Part shown: positions 36,640 through 43,732 of the stretch, one piece after another | Layout of the letters: each line of letters opens with the position of its first letter | How positions within the stretch are numbered: the stretch's first letter is position 1 | Virus record (IMG/VR): IMGVR_UViG_3300025117_000061 | Location: 1-64,000 of that record | Direction: 5' to 3' (one strand) | Length of the DNA: 64,000 nucleotides | Source: a virus | The notes under the pieces: generated by a model | What the model was told of the DNA's origin: nothing | Seen by the model: only the letters and a program-made list of their open reading frames with translations | Database searches by the model: none | Translations under genes and position numbers: made by a program

Positions 36640-36819
36640 GTGGTACGGATCTAAGTGATAACCATCTCCATCTTTGGAACCCCTTCAAACTGTGGTTGGG
36701 GAGGGTCTTAATGTAGCTCTTATAATAAAAGATAGAGGGCACCACAAAAAAAGTGGTACGCGGCACCACAAAATAGTTTTTGCTATGGGCCTTCTGGCAC
36801 CACATTGTTTGTGGTACGG
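36640..36819. promoter_or_regulatory. Operator cluster of GGCACCACA/GTGGTACG repeats
   Basis: Full units with the two half-sites facing each other lie at 36738-36760 and 36796-36819. A lone GGCACCACA lies at 36762-36770, and a lone GTGGTACGG at 36640-36648. The last full unit overlaps the end of the winged-helix gene, encoding its TTNNVVP residues. The cluster sits between that gene and the next minus gene (start 36548) and is likely a binding site for a dimeric regulator. Confidence 0.55.
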
Positions 36820-37133
36820 TCATCTCGGTACGGTTCATCAATTATCAAGTATCTACAAGCTTTTCTATTCTTTGTCGTCTTAAATTGCAGGTAGCCATTC
36901 ATCTCTAGTTCGTGCCGCGCCGATAAAATGGTGTTTGGGTGCATCGCCATGAGGATGCCTAGCTCTTTGTCAGAAAACCTTAGCCATCCATCTTTTTGTT
37001 TAGCTCCATTCCTTGGTCTGTTTCGGAGTCGGCACATGTGGAAGAAAAATAACTGTGCTGATTTTGATTGAAGGACAAACCGATCTTCACCGGCGGATTT
37101 GTGCGAGACCTTAAAGAAGTTATTCTTTGGCAC
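36783..37133 (-). CDS. Winged-helix DNA-binding protein
   Basis: 116 residues from GTG after AAGGAGCCGGCAT. WLRFSDKELGILMAMHPNTI, LSARHELEMNGYLQFKT is a winged helix typical of plasmid/phage replication or regulatory proteins. Its last codons lie in an operator-like repeat that recurs downstream, so autoregulation or an origin function is plausible. It overlaps the excisionase-like gene by 14 bases. Confidence 0.65.
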   Translation of the reverse strand: MPKNNFFKVSHKSAGEDRFVLQSKSAQLFFFHMCRLRNRPRNGAKQKDGWLRFSDKELGILMAMHPNTILSARHELEMNGYLQFKTTKNRKACRYLIIDEPYRDDRTTNNVVPEGP

Positions 37134-37332
37134 ATGCCGGCTCCTTGCTCTCGTCCTTGTTCCCGTTCCGCCCTGACTTTGCCATAAACTCATTAAGAGA
37201 CGCTTGGCTAATCCTGACGGTGTGAGAAGAAATCCGGTTCACGGATAACTGACCCGTTCTCATCCAGTAGCGCACGGTTTGGACTGAAACCGACAAGATT
37301 TCAGCCACTTGCTTGTAGGTGTACCATTTCAT
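37120..37332 (-). CDS. MerR/excisionase-type helix-turn-helix protein
   Basis: 70 residues from ATG after GGAGAGCCCAAA. WYTYKQVAEILSVSVQTVRY, WMRTGQLSVNRISSHTVRIS is the usual excisionase/MerR DNA-binding fold (helix-turn-helix with a wing ending in Arg-Ile). No integrase was found, so a regulatory role is as likely as excision. It has a strong promoter at 37385. Confidence 0.7.
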   Translation of the reverse strand: MKWYTYKQVAEILSVSVQTVRYWMRTGQLSVNRISSHTVRISQASLNEFMAKSGRNGNKDESKEPACAKE

Positions 37333-37384
37333 TTTGGGCTCTCCGATTTCTGCTTGTATTTTATCTTCCACTATAGTATTAATG

Positions 37385-37413
37385 CTTATATAGTAGAAGA
37401 CAAACAATGTCAA
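37385..37413 (-). promoter_or_regulatory. Strong sigma70-type promoter (minus strand)
   Basis: TTGACA (37408-37413) and TATAAG (37385-37390) are 17 bp apart, 53 bp before the start of the excisionase-like gene. Confidence 0.65.
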
Positions 37414-37433
37414 CCAAGATGAAGGGATGACCG

Positions 37434-37571
37434 ATGGGTGAATTAGTTAACGGAGAGTATGAACCATGCACGAGAGATCATTGGTGTGAGAATCATTGTC
37501 CGCGACGCCTAGAATCTGAGGGCGGAATGCCGTCATGCGATTGTGACCAGTTTGAGGACGATGAGGAATAA
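37434..37571 (+). CDS. Small Cys-rich protein (45 residues)
   Basis: ATG after GAAGGGATGACCG opens MGELVNGEYEPCTRDHWCEN, then CPRRLESEGGMPSCDCDQFE. Five Cys and two His in 45 residues suggest a bound zinc. Divergent from the excisionase-like gene, it begins a plus operon. Function unknown. Confidence 0.55.
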   Translation: MGELVNGEYEPCTRDHWCENHCPRRLESEGGMPSCDCDQFEDDEE

Positions 37572-37627
37572 ATCATCATCAGGAGACAGAATTAAGTAGA
37601 ATGTCAACCAGAGAAAGGAGCGACAAA

Positions 37628-37864
37628 ATGAGCACCAAAGTAGAAGAGATCAAGGCGAAGAAAGAAAGCATGGGATACTATGACAAGCCCCTGTATCATC
37701 GCTGCCGGGCATGCGTGAACGTCCAGGTCAAGAAGAAAAAGAAGGAAGGCAACTACGGGAATTACTACACGGAGGCTCTTGTGTGTGGTCTCGGCGGATT
37801 TCCGGTGAAACCGAATTCGTGCTGTTCTGTTTTTGATCTCAAGGTGGGTTACAAGCCGGTGTGA
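37628..37864 (+). CDS. Small zinc-binding phage protein
   Basis: 78 residues after GAAAGGAGCGACAAA-ATG. YHRCRACVNVQVKKKKKEGN and LVCGLGG with SCCSVFD place Cys in two groups. The middle is strongly basic. Function unknown. Confidence 0.6.
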   Translation: MSTKVEEIKAKKESMGYYDKPLYHRCRACVNVQVKKKKKEGNYGNYYTEALVCGLGGFPVKPNSCCSVFDLKVGYKPV

Positions 37865-37986
37865 GACGGGCTCGCCAGTATGTCGAGGTCATGCGCGCCG
37901 TACTCGAGGCGTGAGACGGGGAGCCGGTTGTTGAGATGGCCACGCTGGAATCATGGAAGGCGTCACAAGCAAAGAATGAGGGATAA
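37861..37986 (+). pseudogene. Short frame interrupted by an in-frame TGA
   Basis: From GTG 37861, overlapping the previous stop, the frame reads RRARQYVEVMRAVLEA, meets TGA (37912-37914), and stays open as DGEPVVEMATLESWKASQAK to TAA 37984-37986. A TGG to TGA change would explain it. Alternatively, only MATLESWKASQAKNEG or nothing here is translated. Confidence 0.3.
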
Positions 37987-37997
37987 AAAGGGGAACC

Positions 37998-38432
37998 ATG
38001 AGGGGATATTTTGAGATCGGAATCTATCATACCAAAACAGAGGCAAATGTAGGCACCCTGTGGAGATCTGCGTATCAACTTGGGGCTAGCGGCATCTTCA
38101 CGATAGGGCGCAGATACAAGCAACAGGCCAGCGATACTGTTTGTTCCCCACGTCATATACCATTGAGACATTATGTCTCTTTCGAGGAATTCAAAGCATC
38201 GCGTCCGGTTGGGGCCGTATTGGTGGGGGTTGAAATGGGCGGGACTCCGCTAGAGGGGTGTACTCATCCCGCACAAGCTATTTATCTGTTGGGGGCTGAA
38301 GACAATGGCCTTCCAGATTCCGTAGTTCAGCAATGCAATAGGGTGATCTCGTTGTCTTCAGTGAGAGTGAATTCGTACAACGTGGCTGTCGCAGGCTCTA
38401 TTGTCATGTACCACAGGAGTTTTCTGGCATGA
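37998..38432 (+). CDS. SPOUT (TrmH/SpoU) RNA methyltransferase
   Basis: 144 residues after AAAAGGGGAACC-ATG. The early block VGTLWRSAYQLGASGIFTIG, then IYLLGAEDNGLPDSVVQQCN and VNSYNVAVAGSIVMYHR are the three SpoU/TrmH motifs of the knotted SAM-binding fold. It likely methylates ribose or a base in tRNA or rRNA. At about 145 residues it lacks extra RNA-binding domains. The gene overlaps the next start by 4 bases. Such enzymes are uncommon in phages. Confidence 0.85.
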   Translation: MRGYFEIGIYHTKTEANVGTLWRSAYQLGASGIFTIGRRYKQQASDTVCSPRHIPLRHYVSFEEFKASRPVGAVLVGVEMGGTPLEGCTHPAQAIYLLGAEDNGLPDSVVQQCNRVISLSSVRVNSYNVAVAGSIVMYHRSFLA

Positions 38433-38794
38433 GACTATCGAAGCCGCAGAAGAATCTACTGGAAGAATTGCAAGAAGCAAAGGGCGCATGGTGCGAGTGC
38501 ATGGGCAGCGAATACAGGACGGCCAAGGCACTCCAAAACATGGGATTAATCGAGATCAGCGAAGAATGGGGGCCGGTCAAGACACACGATGACCGTTTCG
38601 AGGCTCGGTCTATGGCAGGCCAAATCCTTCAATCCCAGAGCGATCCAACAGTTATTTATGAGATGGGTGAGAACGGTAACCGATGGAGATGCCAGGTTCA
38701 GCCCGGTGGGGTGAATTCAATAACCCAAAAAGAAGCCGCCGAGATTGCGGCCAAGATCGTTGAGGCTCTGAATGAATGGAGGGCCAGCCAATGA
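38429..38794 (+). CDS. Small phage protein
   Basis: 121 residues in an ATGA overlap. The start MRLSKPQKNLLEELQEAKGA with ALQNMGLIEISEEW recalls a winged-helix-like fold. The C-terminal half is a helix-rich region (SITQKEAAEIAAKIVEALNE). Function unknown. Confidence 0.6.
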   Translation: MRLSKPQKNLLEELQEAKGAWCECMGSEYRTAKALQNMGLIEISEEWGPVKTHDDRFEARSMAGQILQSQSDPTVIYEMGENGNRWRCQVQPGGVNSITQKEAAEIAAKIVEALNEWRASQ

Positions 38795-39069
38795 ACGTTG
38801 ACGTAGTGGCGATGTTGCAAGGTGTCCACAACGCCAGGGATGCCAAGAAGATCCCCCAAGCCATGCACTCGGCTATTGTTCACGCGATAGTGGCCGTGGC
38901 CAAGCCTGGGCCTGTGCGACGTAGCGAGATAGACTATGGGGTGATGCTCCGGGAAATCGCGGGGGTTGATGGATTCCCGGCGTGTCAATGGGCGGGTCTG
39001 TGGCCGTATCTCGGGAAGTCCATTGCCGAAGGTATTGGCGTTGCAAGTCATGGGCACATTGAGTGTTGA
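38791..39069 (+). CDS. Small phage protein
   Basis: 92 residues after GGAGGGCCAGCCA-ATG, overlapping the previous stop. Begins NVDVVAMLQGVHNARDAKKI and contains GVMLREIAGVDGFPACQWAG. No motif recognised. Confidence 0.6.
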   Translation: MNVDVVAMLQGVHNARDAKKIPQAMHSAIVHAIVAVAKPGPVRRSEIDYGVMLREIAGVDGFPACQWAGLWPYLGKSIAEGIGVASHGHIEC

Positions 39070-39076
39070 GACACAA

Positions 39077-39247
39077 ATGATTGAAGTGGTTAAAGATTTT
39101 TTGTGGGCAGCAAAGCATGGCCATTGGTATTTCGGATTTGGAAACTATCCTGGAAAGCCCATGCTATCTTTTCACCGGGTTCAGCATGACGGGCTGTGGA
39201 TCAACGCATTGCATATAGGCGCGTTTTGGGTAGAGTGCTCATATTAA
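39077..39247 (+). CDS. Small protein with an uncertain start
   Basis: 56 residues from ATG 39077, or 65 from ATG 39050; neither has a strong ribosome site. VVKDFLWAAKHGHWYFGFGN, LSFHRVQHDGLWINALHI looks genuine, rich in aromatic and His residues. Function unknown. Confidence 0.45.
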   Translation: MIEVVKDFLWAAKHGHWYFGFGNYPGKPMLSFHRVQHDGLWINALHIGAFWVECSY

Positions 39248-39288
39248 AAAAATAGTCAAGGAGGAAAGGGGAGAGGACAAACACGACC

Positions 39289-39495
39289 ATGGAAAATTAC
39301 AAGTGGGGAACCGGCAAGTGGGGCCGCAAGAAGCATCTATGGAGGGGAAGCGGGGACGGAGCTTTTCCTTTTCACGCCGCATGCGATGAGCCGGCCGATG
39401 CGGTGTCTGTGGAGTGGTCGGATACCGAGCCAAGATGTAAGGCATGTTTGCGGTTGATAAGGCGAACGAAGCAGGAGGGGGGACAGGATGAATGA
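39289..39495 (+). CDS. Small basic phage protein
   Basis: 68 residues. The start region is GGAGGAAAGGGGAGAGG, about 15 bases before ATG. WGTGKWGRKKHLWRGSGDGA, then AACDEP and CKACLRLIRR, so a His/Cys zinc site as in other small phage proteins here. Function unknown. Confidence 0.55.
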   Translation: MENYKWGTGKWGRKKHLWRGSGDGAFPFHAACDEPADAVSVEWSDTEPRCKACLRLIRRTKQEGGQDE

Positions 39496-39522
39496 TTGGG
39501 AGAGCCACGACAGGAGCAACCC

Positions 39523-39735
39523 ATGAACATCAGAATGACCAAGACCAGGCCGACCAAAAGAGGCGACTACCTGTGCATATTCTCCGGATCGGCTCATCCT
39601 GACTATGTGAGGGTGAGAGAGACAGAGTATGGCCTGTTTGTGTATGGCTACTCGTTTAAGATGCGGCCACTTGAGTTAATCACAGACGCTCTGTGGTCAG
39701 AAGAGATCGGTTTGGAATTTGGGGAGGGGGAGTAA
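39523..39735 (+). CDS. Small phage protein
   Basis: 70 residues from ATG after GACAGGAGCAACCC. TRPTKRGDYLCIFSGSAHPD, YVRVRETEYGLFVYGYS has a beta-rich look shared with small phage proteins of unknown function. A 12-codon frame overlaps its start. Confidence 0.55.
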   Translation: MNIRMTKTRPTKRGDYLCIFSGSAHPDYVRVRETEYGLFVYGYSFKMRPLELITDALWSEEIGLEFGEGE

Positions 39736-39869
39736 TGCCAAGGGAAGGTGAATCATTTGCTTACATTTTCATCGGGTCTGTAATTATTGGGTTCGGTTTT
39801 GGATTTTGCGCCGGGATGGGAGTTTTCTTTATTTCCTGTGGGATAGCCGTGAGGATAAGCGATGAGTAA
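39735..39869 (+). CDS. Small membrane protein (44 residues)
   Basis: MPREGESFAYIFIGSVIIGF, then GFGFCAGMGVFFISCGIAVR: one long membrane helix with glycine-rich packing and short polar ends. GGGGAGGGGGAGTA precedes ATG. Function unknown. Confidence 0.6.
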   Translation: MPREGESFAYIFIGSVIIGFGFGFCAGMGVFFISCGIAVRISDE

Positions 39870-40086
39870 CAGCACCCGTGACCCAAGAAGAGATCCGATA
39901 CCAGGCGATGAGATCCAGCATTGCGTTACAGGGATAAGACGAGAAGTAGTCCCTGCGCTCAATGCCATGAGCGGCATGGTGCTATATAGAAGGGTGATGT
40001 ACTCACTTATTCGCAGATGTACGCTTGCCACCTGGCGCCAGTGGGCGAGGGGCGCGAAGGTCTTAAAGAGAGGGGATGAGCCATGA
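39862..40086 (+). CDS. Small basic phage protein
   Basis: 74 residues overlapping the previous gene by 8 bases. Basic helices (LYRRVMYSLIRRCTLATWRQ). No motif recognised. Confidence 0.55.
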   Translation: MSNSTRDPRRDPIPGDEIQHCVTGIRREVVPALNAMSGMVLYRRVMYSLIRRCTLATWRQWARGAKVLKRGDEP

Positions 40087-40505
40087 ATGCGAGAGCCATA
40101 AAGAAAAAGCGTGCGCGGATGAAGACTGCCGTTGCATATCTCCAGAATTACATGAGCACGTACTCGGGCCAAGTGGGATACGAGGACTACGCCGACGAAA
40201 CTCTGATTGACGATGTTCTTTATGGGTTGGGTATGGCCCTTGATCCAGAGAACAATCAATACGGCAACGGGTTTATGCGGTTTAAGGGCATTCTCATGGA
40301 GCATCTTGCCGGGAAGCCAAAATACCTCACAGCCGATCAACTCACGGAGCCGGGGTATTACTGGTGGCTGCCGGAGAAATCTCCGTCCAGTGATTGGAGG
40401 TCAGGCGAATGGATGATCTGTCCTCTCCCGGAAGCGAAATCTCCCAAACCCAAAAAGGGCGGTGTTTTCGTTGGCCCGCTCAAGGCTCCGACGAAGAAAG
40501 GGTAA
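40083..40505 (+). CDS. Phage protein, unknown
   Basis: 140 residues in an ATGA overlap. Basic start (MNARAIKKKRARMKTAVAYL), an acidic helical centre and a Lys/Pro-rich tail. LTADQLTEPGYYWWLPEKSP resembles a phage domain with a PGYYWW core. Function unknown. Confidence 0.6.
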   Translation: MNARAIKKKRARMKTAVAYLQNYMSTYSGQVGYEDYADETLIDDVLYGLGMALDPENNQYGNGFMRFKGILMEHLAGKPKYLTADQLTEPGYYWWLPEKSPSSDWRSGEWMICPLPEAKSPKPKKGGVFVGPLKAPTKKG

Positions 40506-40508
40506 GCC

Positions 40509-40649
40509 ATGCAATCAGCACCAATAATGGAGTGGGTACAGTGCGCGAACTGCGGAGAGTGGACGCTCGTTGATCTAATACCGGGCTTCGAGTATGCGTA
40601 TTGTCCGGAGTGTGCATTTGCTCCTGTGTTGGCTTGGGGCGCAGGATGA
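40509..40649 (+). CDS. Small zinc-ribbon protein (46 residues)
   Basis: MQSAPIMEWVQCANCGEWTL and YCPECAFAPVLAWG form a two-CxxC zinc ribbon. AAAGGGTAAGCC lies before the start. Function unknown. Confidence 0.55.
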   Translation: MQSAPIMEWVQCANCGEWTLVDLIPGFEYAYCPECAFAPVLAWGAG

Positions 40650-40663
40650 AAGGGGGATGAGCC

Positions 40664-40918
40664 GTGACGTTTGAAGAGTGGTGGGGACAATACGCCATGG
40701 AGCAAAGAATAAACCATCCTGGCAGAGAAACCATGTTGAAATCGGGGACTAGAGCGGCTTTCGAATTGGCCGAATCCCAGTCCAATGAGCGAATTGCCGA
40801 ACTTGAACAGCTCCTTGATGATCTTACAGACATCGTGATGATCTCAGATATTATCTCGAACAAACAGGAACTGGCAGAGCGGGTAAACAAGGTGCTCACT
40901 GAAAAGTTCTTGACATGA
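40664..40918 (+). CDS. Small helical phage protein
   Basis: 84 residues from GTG after AAGGGGGATGAGCC. MTFEEWWGQYAMEQRINHPG and coiled-coil-like ESQSNERIAELEQLLDDL. Last gene of the plus operon, ending 15 bases before a terminator. Confidence 0.6.
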   Translation: MTFEEWWGQYAMEQRINHPGRETMLKSGTRAAFELAESQSNERIAELEQLLDDLTDIVMISDIISNKQELAERVNKVLTEKFLT

Positions 40919-40933
40919 GTTTTGGAAGTAGAG

Positions 40934-40968
40934 ACGGCCACCCTTTTGAGCGGGAGTGGCCGTTTCTG
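40934..40968. terminator. Bidirectional terminator between convergent genes
   Basis: ACGGCCAC (40934-40941) pairs perfectly with GTGGCCGT (40956-40963), and T-rich tracts follow on both sides. It separates the plus gene ending at 40918 from the minus gene ending at 40972. Confidence 0.65.
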
Positions 40969-40971
40969 GTT

Positions 40972-41205
40972 TTAGTGGGGAAGTAGTCGGTTGAGGGCTT
41001 GGTCTAGGGCTTCGGCTTGTTCTTGATTGCGAATGATCCATGTTTTGCGCTTACGGTCTCGTGATGTGTAAACGTGGTGCATTACTCCACTTGCAGCCGT
41101 GCAAACCTCATCCATGGCCTTGAGCCAGTCGGCCAAGTCGCGCTCTGGCGGACAGTGAACAAGTTCCTTGACGGTGGATATTAGGTCTTCAGCCTCGGTC
41201 TTCAT
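40972..41205 (-). CDS. Small helical phage protein
   Basis: 77 residues from ATG after GAAGGAGGGATGACC. VKELVHCPPERDLADWLKAM and a basic segment (YTSRDRKRKTWIIRNQEQAE). Follows the sigma gene in the same minus unit; it might be an anti-sigma or partner, but nothing in the sequence proves it. Confidence 0.55.
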   Translation of the reverse strand: MKTEAEDLISTVKELVHCPPERDLADWLKAMDEVCTAASGVMHHVYTSRDRKRKTWIIRNQEQAEALDQALNRLLPH

Positions 41206-41221
41206 GGTCATCCCTCCTTCT

Positions 41222-41941
41222 TCATGTGGTTTGTGCCTTTTTCTTCCCTCTCGGATCAACCTGTAATTTGGCGCGCGGCGCAGGTGGTACTTGAATATCT
41301 CCGCACCTTCCAGCCTTCTTCATCAGCTTTCCCATGGCCTTCTTCTCTGCGATGTCAATGGCCTGGGGGGTTATCCCCAACACTTTGGCCATTTCTCTGG
41401 TTGATTTCTCTGAAAGTCTTCGCTGCCGAATCATCCATTCTTGCCGCGGAGTGAGTTGACACAGTAGTCCGTTGAGTCTTTCTGGAGCAGACATGGATTC
41501 GGCTTCGTCTTCCGGGCTCGGCCCCGGATGTGGCAGAACATCATTGAACGTTACTGGCGTGACGGGATTTACAATATCGCAAATGATTGGAGTCTCGAAG
41601 CTTATCTCGTTACGCTTTAGTCTATAGTAGCCCTTGATGTATCGGATTATCTCCCAATGGATGGGTCTCTCTGCGTGCGTAGCGAATTTAAAACCGAGTG
41701 ATGGGTCAAAGCTGACAGAAGCGTAAATGAGCCCTTCCATCCCGGCCTGAATAAGGTCAATGAGAGGAATTCCACAATGCTTATACTTTTGCACGGCCCC
41801 AGTTACCCGGAAAAGACAGGAACAAATCAACTGATGTTTGTCGGTAGGATCTGGATTGTAGTTTGTTACTCGTTTGGCGTCGTTGTAGAAGAGTTTCAGA
41901 AGATCCAAGTCTGATGTGTCAATGTGCCTTACATTCCCCAT
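41222..41941 (-). CDS. Phage sigma factor (sigma-70 family)
   Basis: 239 residues after TAAAGGGGGGATAA-ATG. Residues 55-105 match region 2: LIDLIQAGMEGLIYASVSFD, SLGFKFATHAERPIHWEIIR, YIKGYYR. Residues 162-210 match region 4: LTPRQEWMIRQRRLSEKSTR, EMAKVLGITPQAIDIAEKKA. It should join host core RNA polymerase and direct it to phage promoters, probably the late operon that begins 250 bases away on the other strand (inference). A near-consensus host-type promoter (41977-42005) precedes it. Confidence 0.85.
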   Translation of the reverse strand: MGNVRHIDTSDLDLLKLFYNDAKRVTNYNPDPTDKHQLICSCLFRVTGAVQKYKHCGIPLIDLIQAGMEGLIYASVSFDPSLGFKFATHAERPIHWEIIRYIKGYYRLKRNEISFETPIICDIVNPVTPVTFNDVLPHPGPSPEDEAESMSAPERLNGLLCQLTPRQEWMIRQRRLSEKSTREMAKVLGITPQAIDIAEKKAMGKLMKKAGRCGDIQVPPAPRAKLQVDPRGKKKAQTT

Positions 41942-41976
41942 TTATCCCCCCTTTAGTTGTGTGTGATGTGCCCTGC

Positions 41977-42005
41977 ATTGTATGCCAATTCGGATAGATG
42001 TTCAA
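41977..42005 (-). promoter_or_regulatory. Promoter of the sigma factor gene
   Basis: On the minus strand TTGAAC (42000-42005) and TACAAT (41977-41982) are 17 bp apart, 36 bp before the sigma start. A TTGACA also occurs on the plus strand near 42017 but has no good -10. Confidence 0.6.
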
Positions 42006-42187
42006 ACCTATTTTATTTGACACGCACACATGGCTTGAGTTATCTCTTACACGTGGTGTTGGTTGTCTTTCTCCTGTGCAAGGGCTCCAGCGGGCCGTCA
42101 AAGTCGGGTTTCGATTCCCCTCCTTTCCCGGTTTCTGGCCCCGGAGCCCGATGCAACGGGGGAACCGAGAAGGAAGGGGGCTTATTG

Positions 42188-42433
42188 GTGGGGTGGCTTT
42201 GCCGTAAATGGTATTCTTTATTGTTCCATCGACATGCGAAGACTGACGCCACACCTACCTCTATCTCATTGATCCCATCCCTTCAAGACATTGAACGCAC
42301 CAGATCTCTCGCAATGTCCGCCCTCAGAAATCACAAATGGCCTCTCGCTAAAGCATATCTCCAAGAGCAAAAACGATACATCCGTGAATTGGAAGCCCTT
42401 CAAGAGACTAATGGAGGGGATGATGCCGATTAA
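42188..42433 (+). CDS. Small helical phage protein
   Basis: 81 residues from GTG (or TTG 42185) after AAGGAAGGGGGCTTATTG. The C-terminal region SLQDIERTRSLAMSALRNHK, WPLAKAYLQEQKRYIRELEA is convincing; the N-terminal 25 residues are less so. It begins the late plus operon. Longer frames upstream lack support. Function unknown. Confidence 0.5.
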   Translation: MGWLCRKWYSLLFHRHAKTDATPTSISLIPSLQDIERTRSLAMSALRNHKWPLAKAYLQEQKRYIRELEALQETNGGDDAD

Positions 42434-42668
42434 CTCCATCCTTGCCAAAATCTCATCTTACATTGAAGCCTCAAAGGGCTCCGCAGCTTTGGCCGAGAAA
42501 GAGCTTTGGAACTTAGTTCACACTGAATCTGAATTGTTGCCCGACAAGGGGGCTCATGACCTGGCGGTTGTTGCAGGGAACCTTTCGGCTACTGGGCTAC
42601 AAATGCGTGCGCACCTTGAGGTAGTGCAGAGTTTTATTACACGGGTCATGGAGACAACGAAAAAATGA
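42423..42668 (+). CDS. Small helical phage protein
   Basis: 81 residues from ATG 42423 with GGAGGGG upstream, overlapping the previous gene. SILAKISSYIEASKGSAALA, then helices to the end (VVQSFITRVMETTKK). Function unknown. Confidence 0.6.
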   Translation: MPINSILAKISSYIEASKGSAALAEKELWNLVHTESELLPDKGAHDLAVVAGNLSATGLQMRAHLEVVQSFITRVMETTKK

Positions 42669-42678
42669 GGCGAGAGCG

Positions 42679-42885
42679 TTGGAATGGGTAAAGCTATTCG
42701 AGGTTCCAGGCCTCCTTTTGGCGGCGGGCGTGATTGGGATGCTATTTCGGTTGCTGTCCAGGATTGTGGATCAGGAGTCGGAACGTATGCATCAGCGCAC
42801 GGAAGAGCGAGCGTTGATGGCGGAGATGGCTACCATGCTTCGCCAGTTGTGCAGGATCGACAGGGACGGGGAGCGCGACCGATGA
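42679..42885 (+). CDS. Small membrane protein, possible holin
   Basis: 68 residues from TTG after GAGGCGAGAGCG. One membrane helix (FEVPGLLLAAGVIGMLFRLL) is followed by a charged coiled-coil-like tail (ESERMHQRTEERALMAEMAT). Position at the head of a group of membrane and lipoprotein genes makes a lysis role possible, but no endolysin is adjacent. Confidence 0.5.
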   Translation: MEWVKLFEVPGLLLAAGVIGMLFRLLSRIVDQESERMHQRTEERALMAEMATMLRQLCRIDRDGERDR

Positions 42886-43073
42886 AATGGCTGCGGACCT
42901 TAGTCGATATATGGAGCGGTGATTTCTGGCGGGAGGAGCGCGAGAAGTCGCGTGAGGTATTGGAAGATGCTCGAAGGGTAGTGAACGAGAGTCGCGCCAT
43001 GCTTGACGGTGAAGATGACTGGCTGATCCCCCTGGAGAGGAGAAGGCGATATTGTGACTTCCCAAAAAAATAA
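42882..43073 (+). CDS. Small charged phage protein
   Basis: 63 residues in an ATGA overlap, with GGGGAG upstream. A helical Arg/Glu-rich centre (WREEREKSREVLEDARRVVN) suggests a coiled coil. Overlaps the next start by 20 bases. Function unknown. Confidence 0.55.
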   Translation: MKWLRTLVDIWSGDFWREEREKSREVLEDARRVVNESRAMLDGEDDWLIPLERRRRYCDFPKK

Positions 43074-43635
43074 ATCAGTCCTGAATGGATACAGGATAGC
43101 CTTCTTCTGGGCCATATCTAGCGGGCTGGTTGGCGCTGTTACGATTATAGATCACTATGAAATAGCGGACGCGCTACTTCTTTATCATGGGATTATCGCT
43201 GGCATTTGTATGATATGTGCCGTGATGTTCGCGGACTGGTGGCGAGTCAAGGGATCGGCGTCCAGCATTTTCAAATGGATCACGGTTCTACTGTTTGCAG
43301 TTGGGATTAATCAATGTGCTCAGTTTGTTTCGCACTGGGTTTCTCTTTACGGCCCGTGTTTTTATAGTGAGCTCGTGTGCTCAAGGTTTTTGGTGTGGCA
43401 ATTGGTTCCGCTGTTGGTGGCGATGGTGTACTTGCTTTCGTTTGCTATCTGGCAGCGATTCGGGCGTGGTTCAACATATCATGACGGGATTCGGAATGAT
43501 ATGGCTAATGGGTTTGAGAAGCTGTCGGCGAGAATCGTTGATGGAGAAATCAAATTCTTACATCATTCACATGACGGATTGGTGTTGGATGCCAAGATAA
43601 TTCTGAGAAACATTGAGGAGGGAGAGAGCAAATAA
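43054..43635 (+). CDS. Multi-pass membrane protein
   Basis: 193 residues from GTG after GGAGAGGAGAAGGCGATATT. Four hydrophobic segments at roughly 13-33, 41-60, 71-95 and 112-130 are followed by a soluble C-terminal domain with several His. Probably in the inner membrane. No family recognised. Followed by a possible RNA pseudoknot. Confidence 0.65.
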   Translation: MTSQKNKSVLNGYRIAFFWAISSGLVGAVTIIDHYEIADALLLYHGIIAGICMICAVMFADWWRVKGSASSIFKWITVLLFAVGINQCAQFVSHWVSLYGPCFYSELVCSRFLVWQLVPLLVAMVYLLSFAIWQRFGRGSTYHDGIRNDMANGFEKLSARIVDGEIKFLHHSHDGLVLDAKIILRNIEEGESK

Positions 43636-43655
43636 TTAGCCTTGCAAGGGGCGTT

Positions 43656-43709
43656 GGTCATTCGCCTCCGTTGGGCTCTGGAATGACCGGGGCACAGCAA
43701 CCCAACGGA
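43656..43709 (+). ncRNA. H-type pseudoknot candidate in an intergenic leader
   Basis: GGTCATTC (43656-43663) pairs with GAATGACC (43681-43688). TCCGTTGGG, inside that loop (43667-43675), pairs with CCCAACGGA outside it (43701-43709). Both stems are perfect (8 and 9 bp), and the connecting loops of 3, 5 and 12 bases fit a classic pseudoknot. The ribosome site of the lipoprotein gene follows about 9 bases later, so control of its translation is possible. Confidence 0.45.
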
Positions 43710-43732
43710 ACAAAATAAGGAGGAAGAGAAAA

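Noticed and set aside
41957-42187. Extended N-terminus for the 42188 gene
   Set aside because: The upstream part has unlikely composition and lies across the sigma gene promoter; the ribosome site favours 42185-42188.
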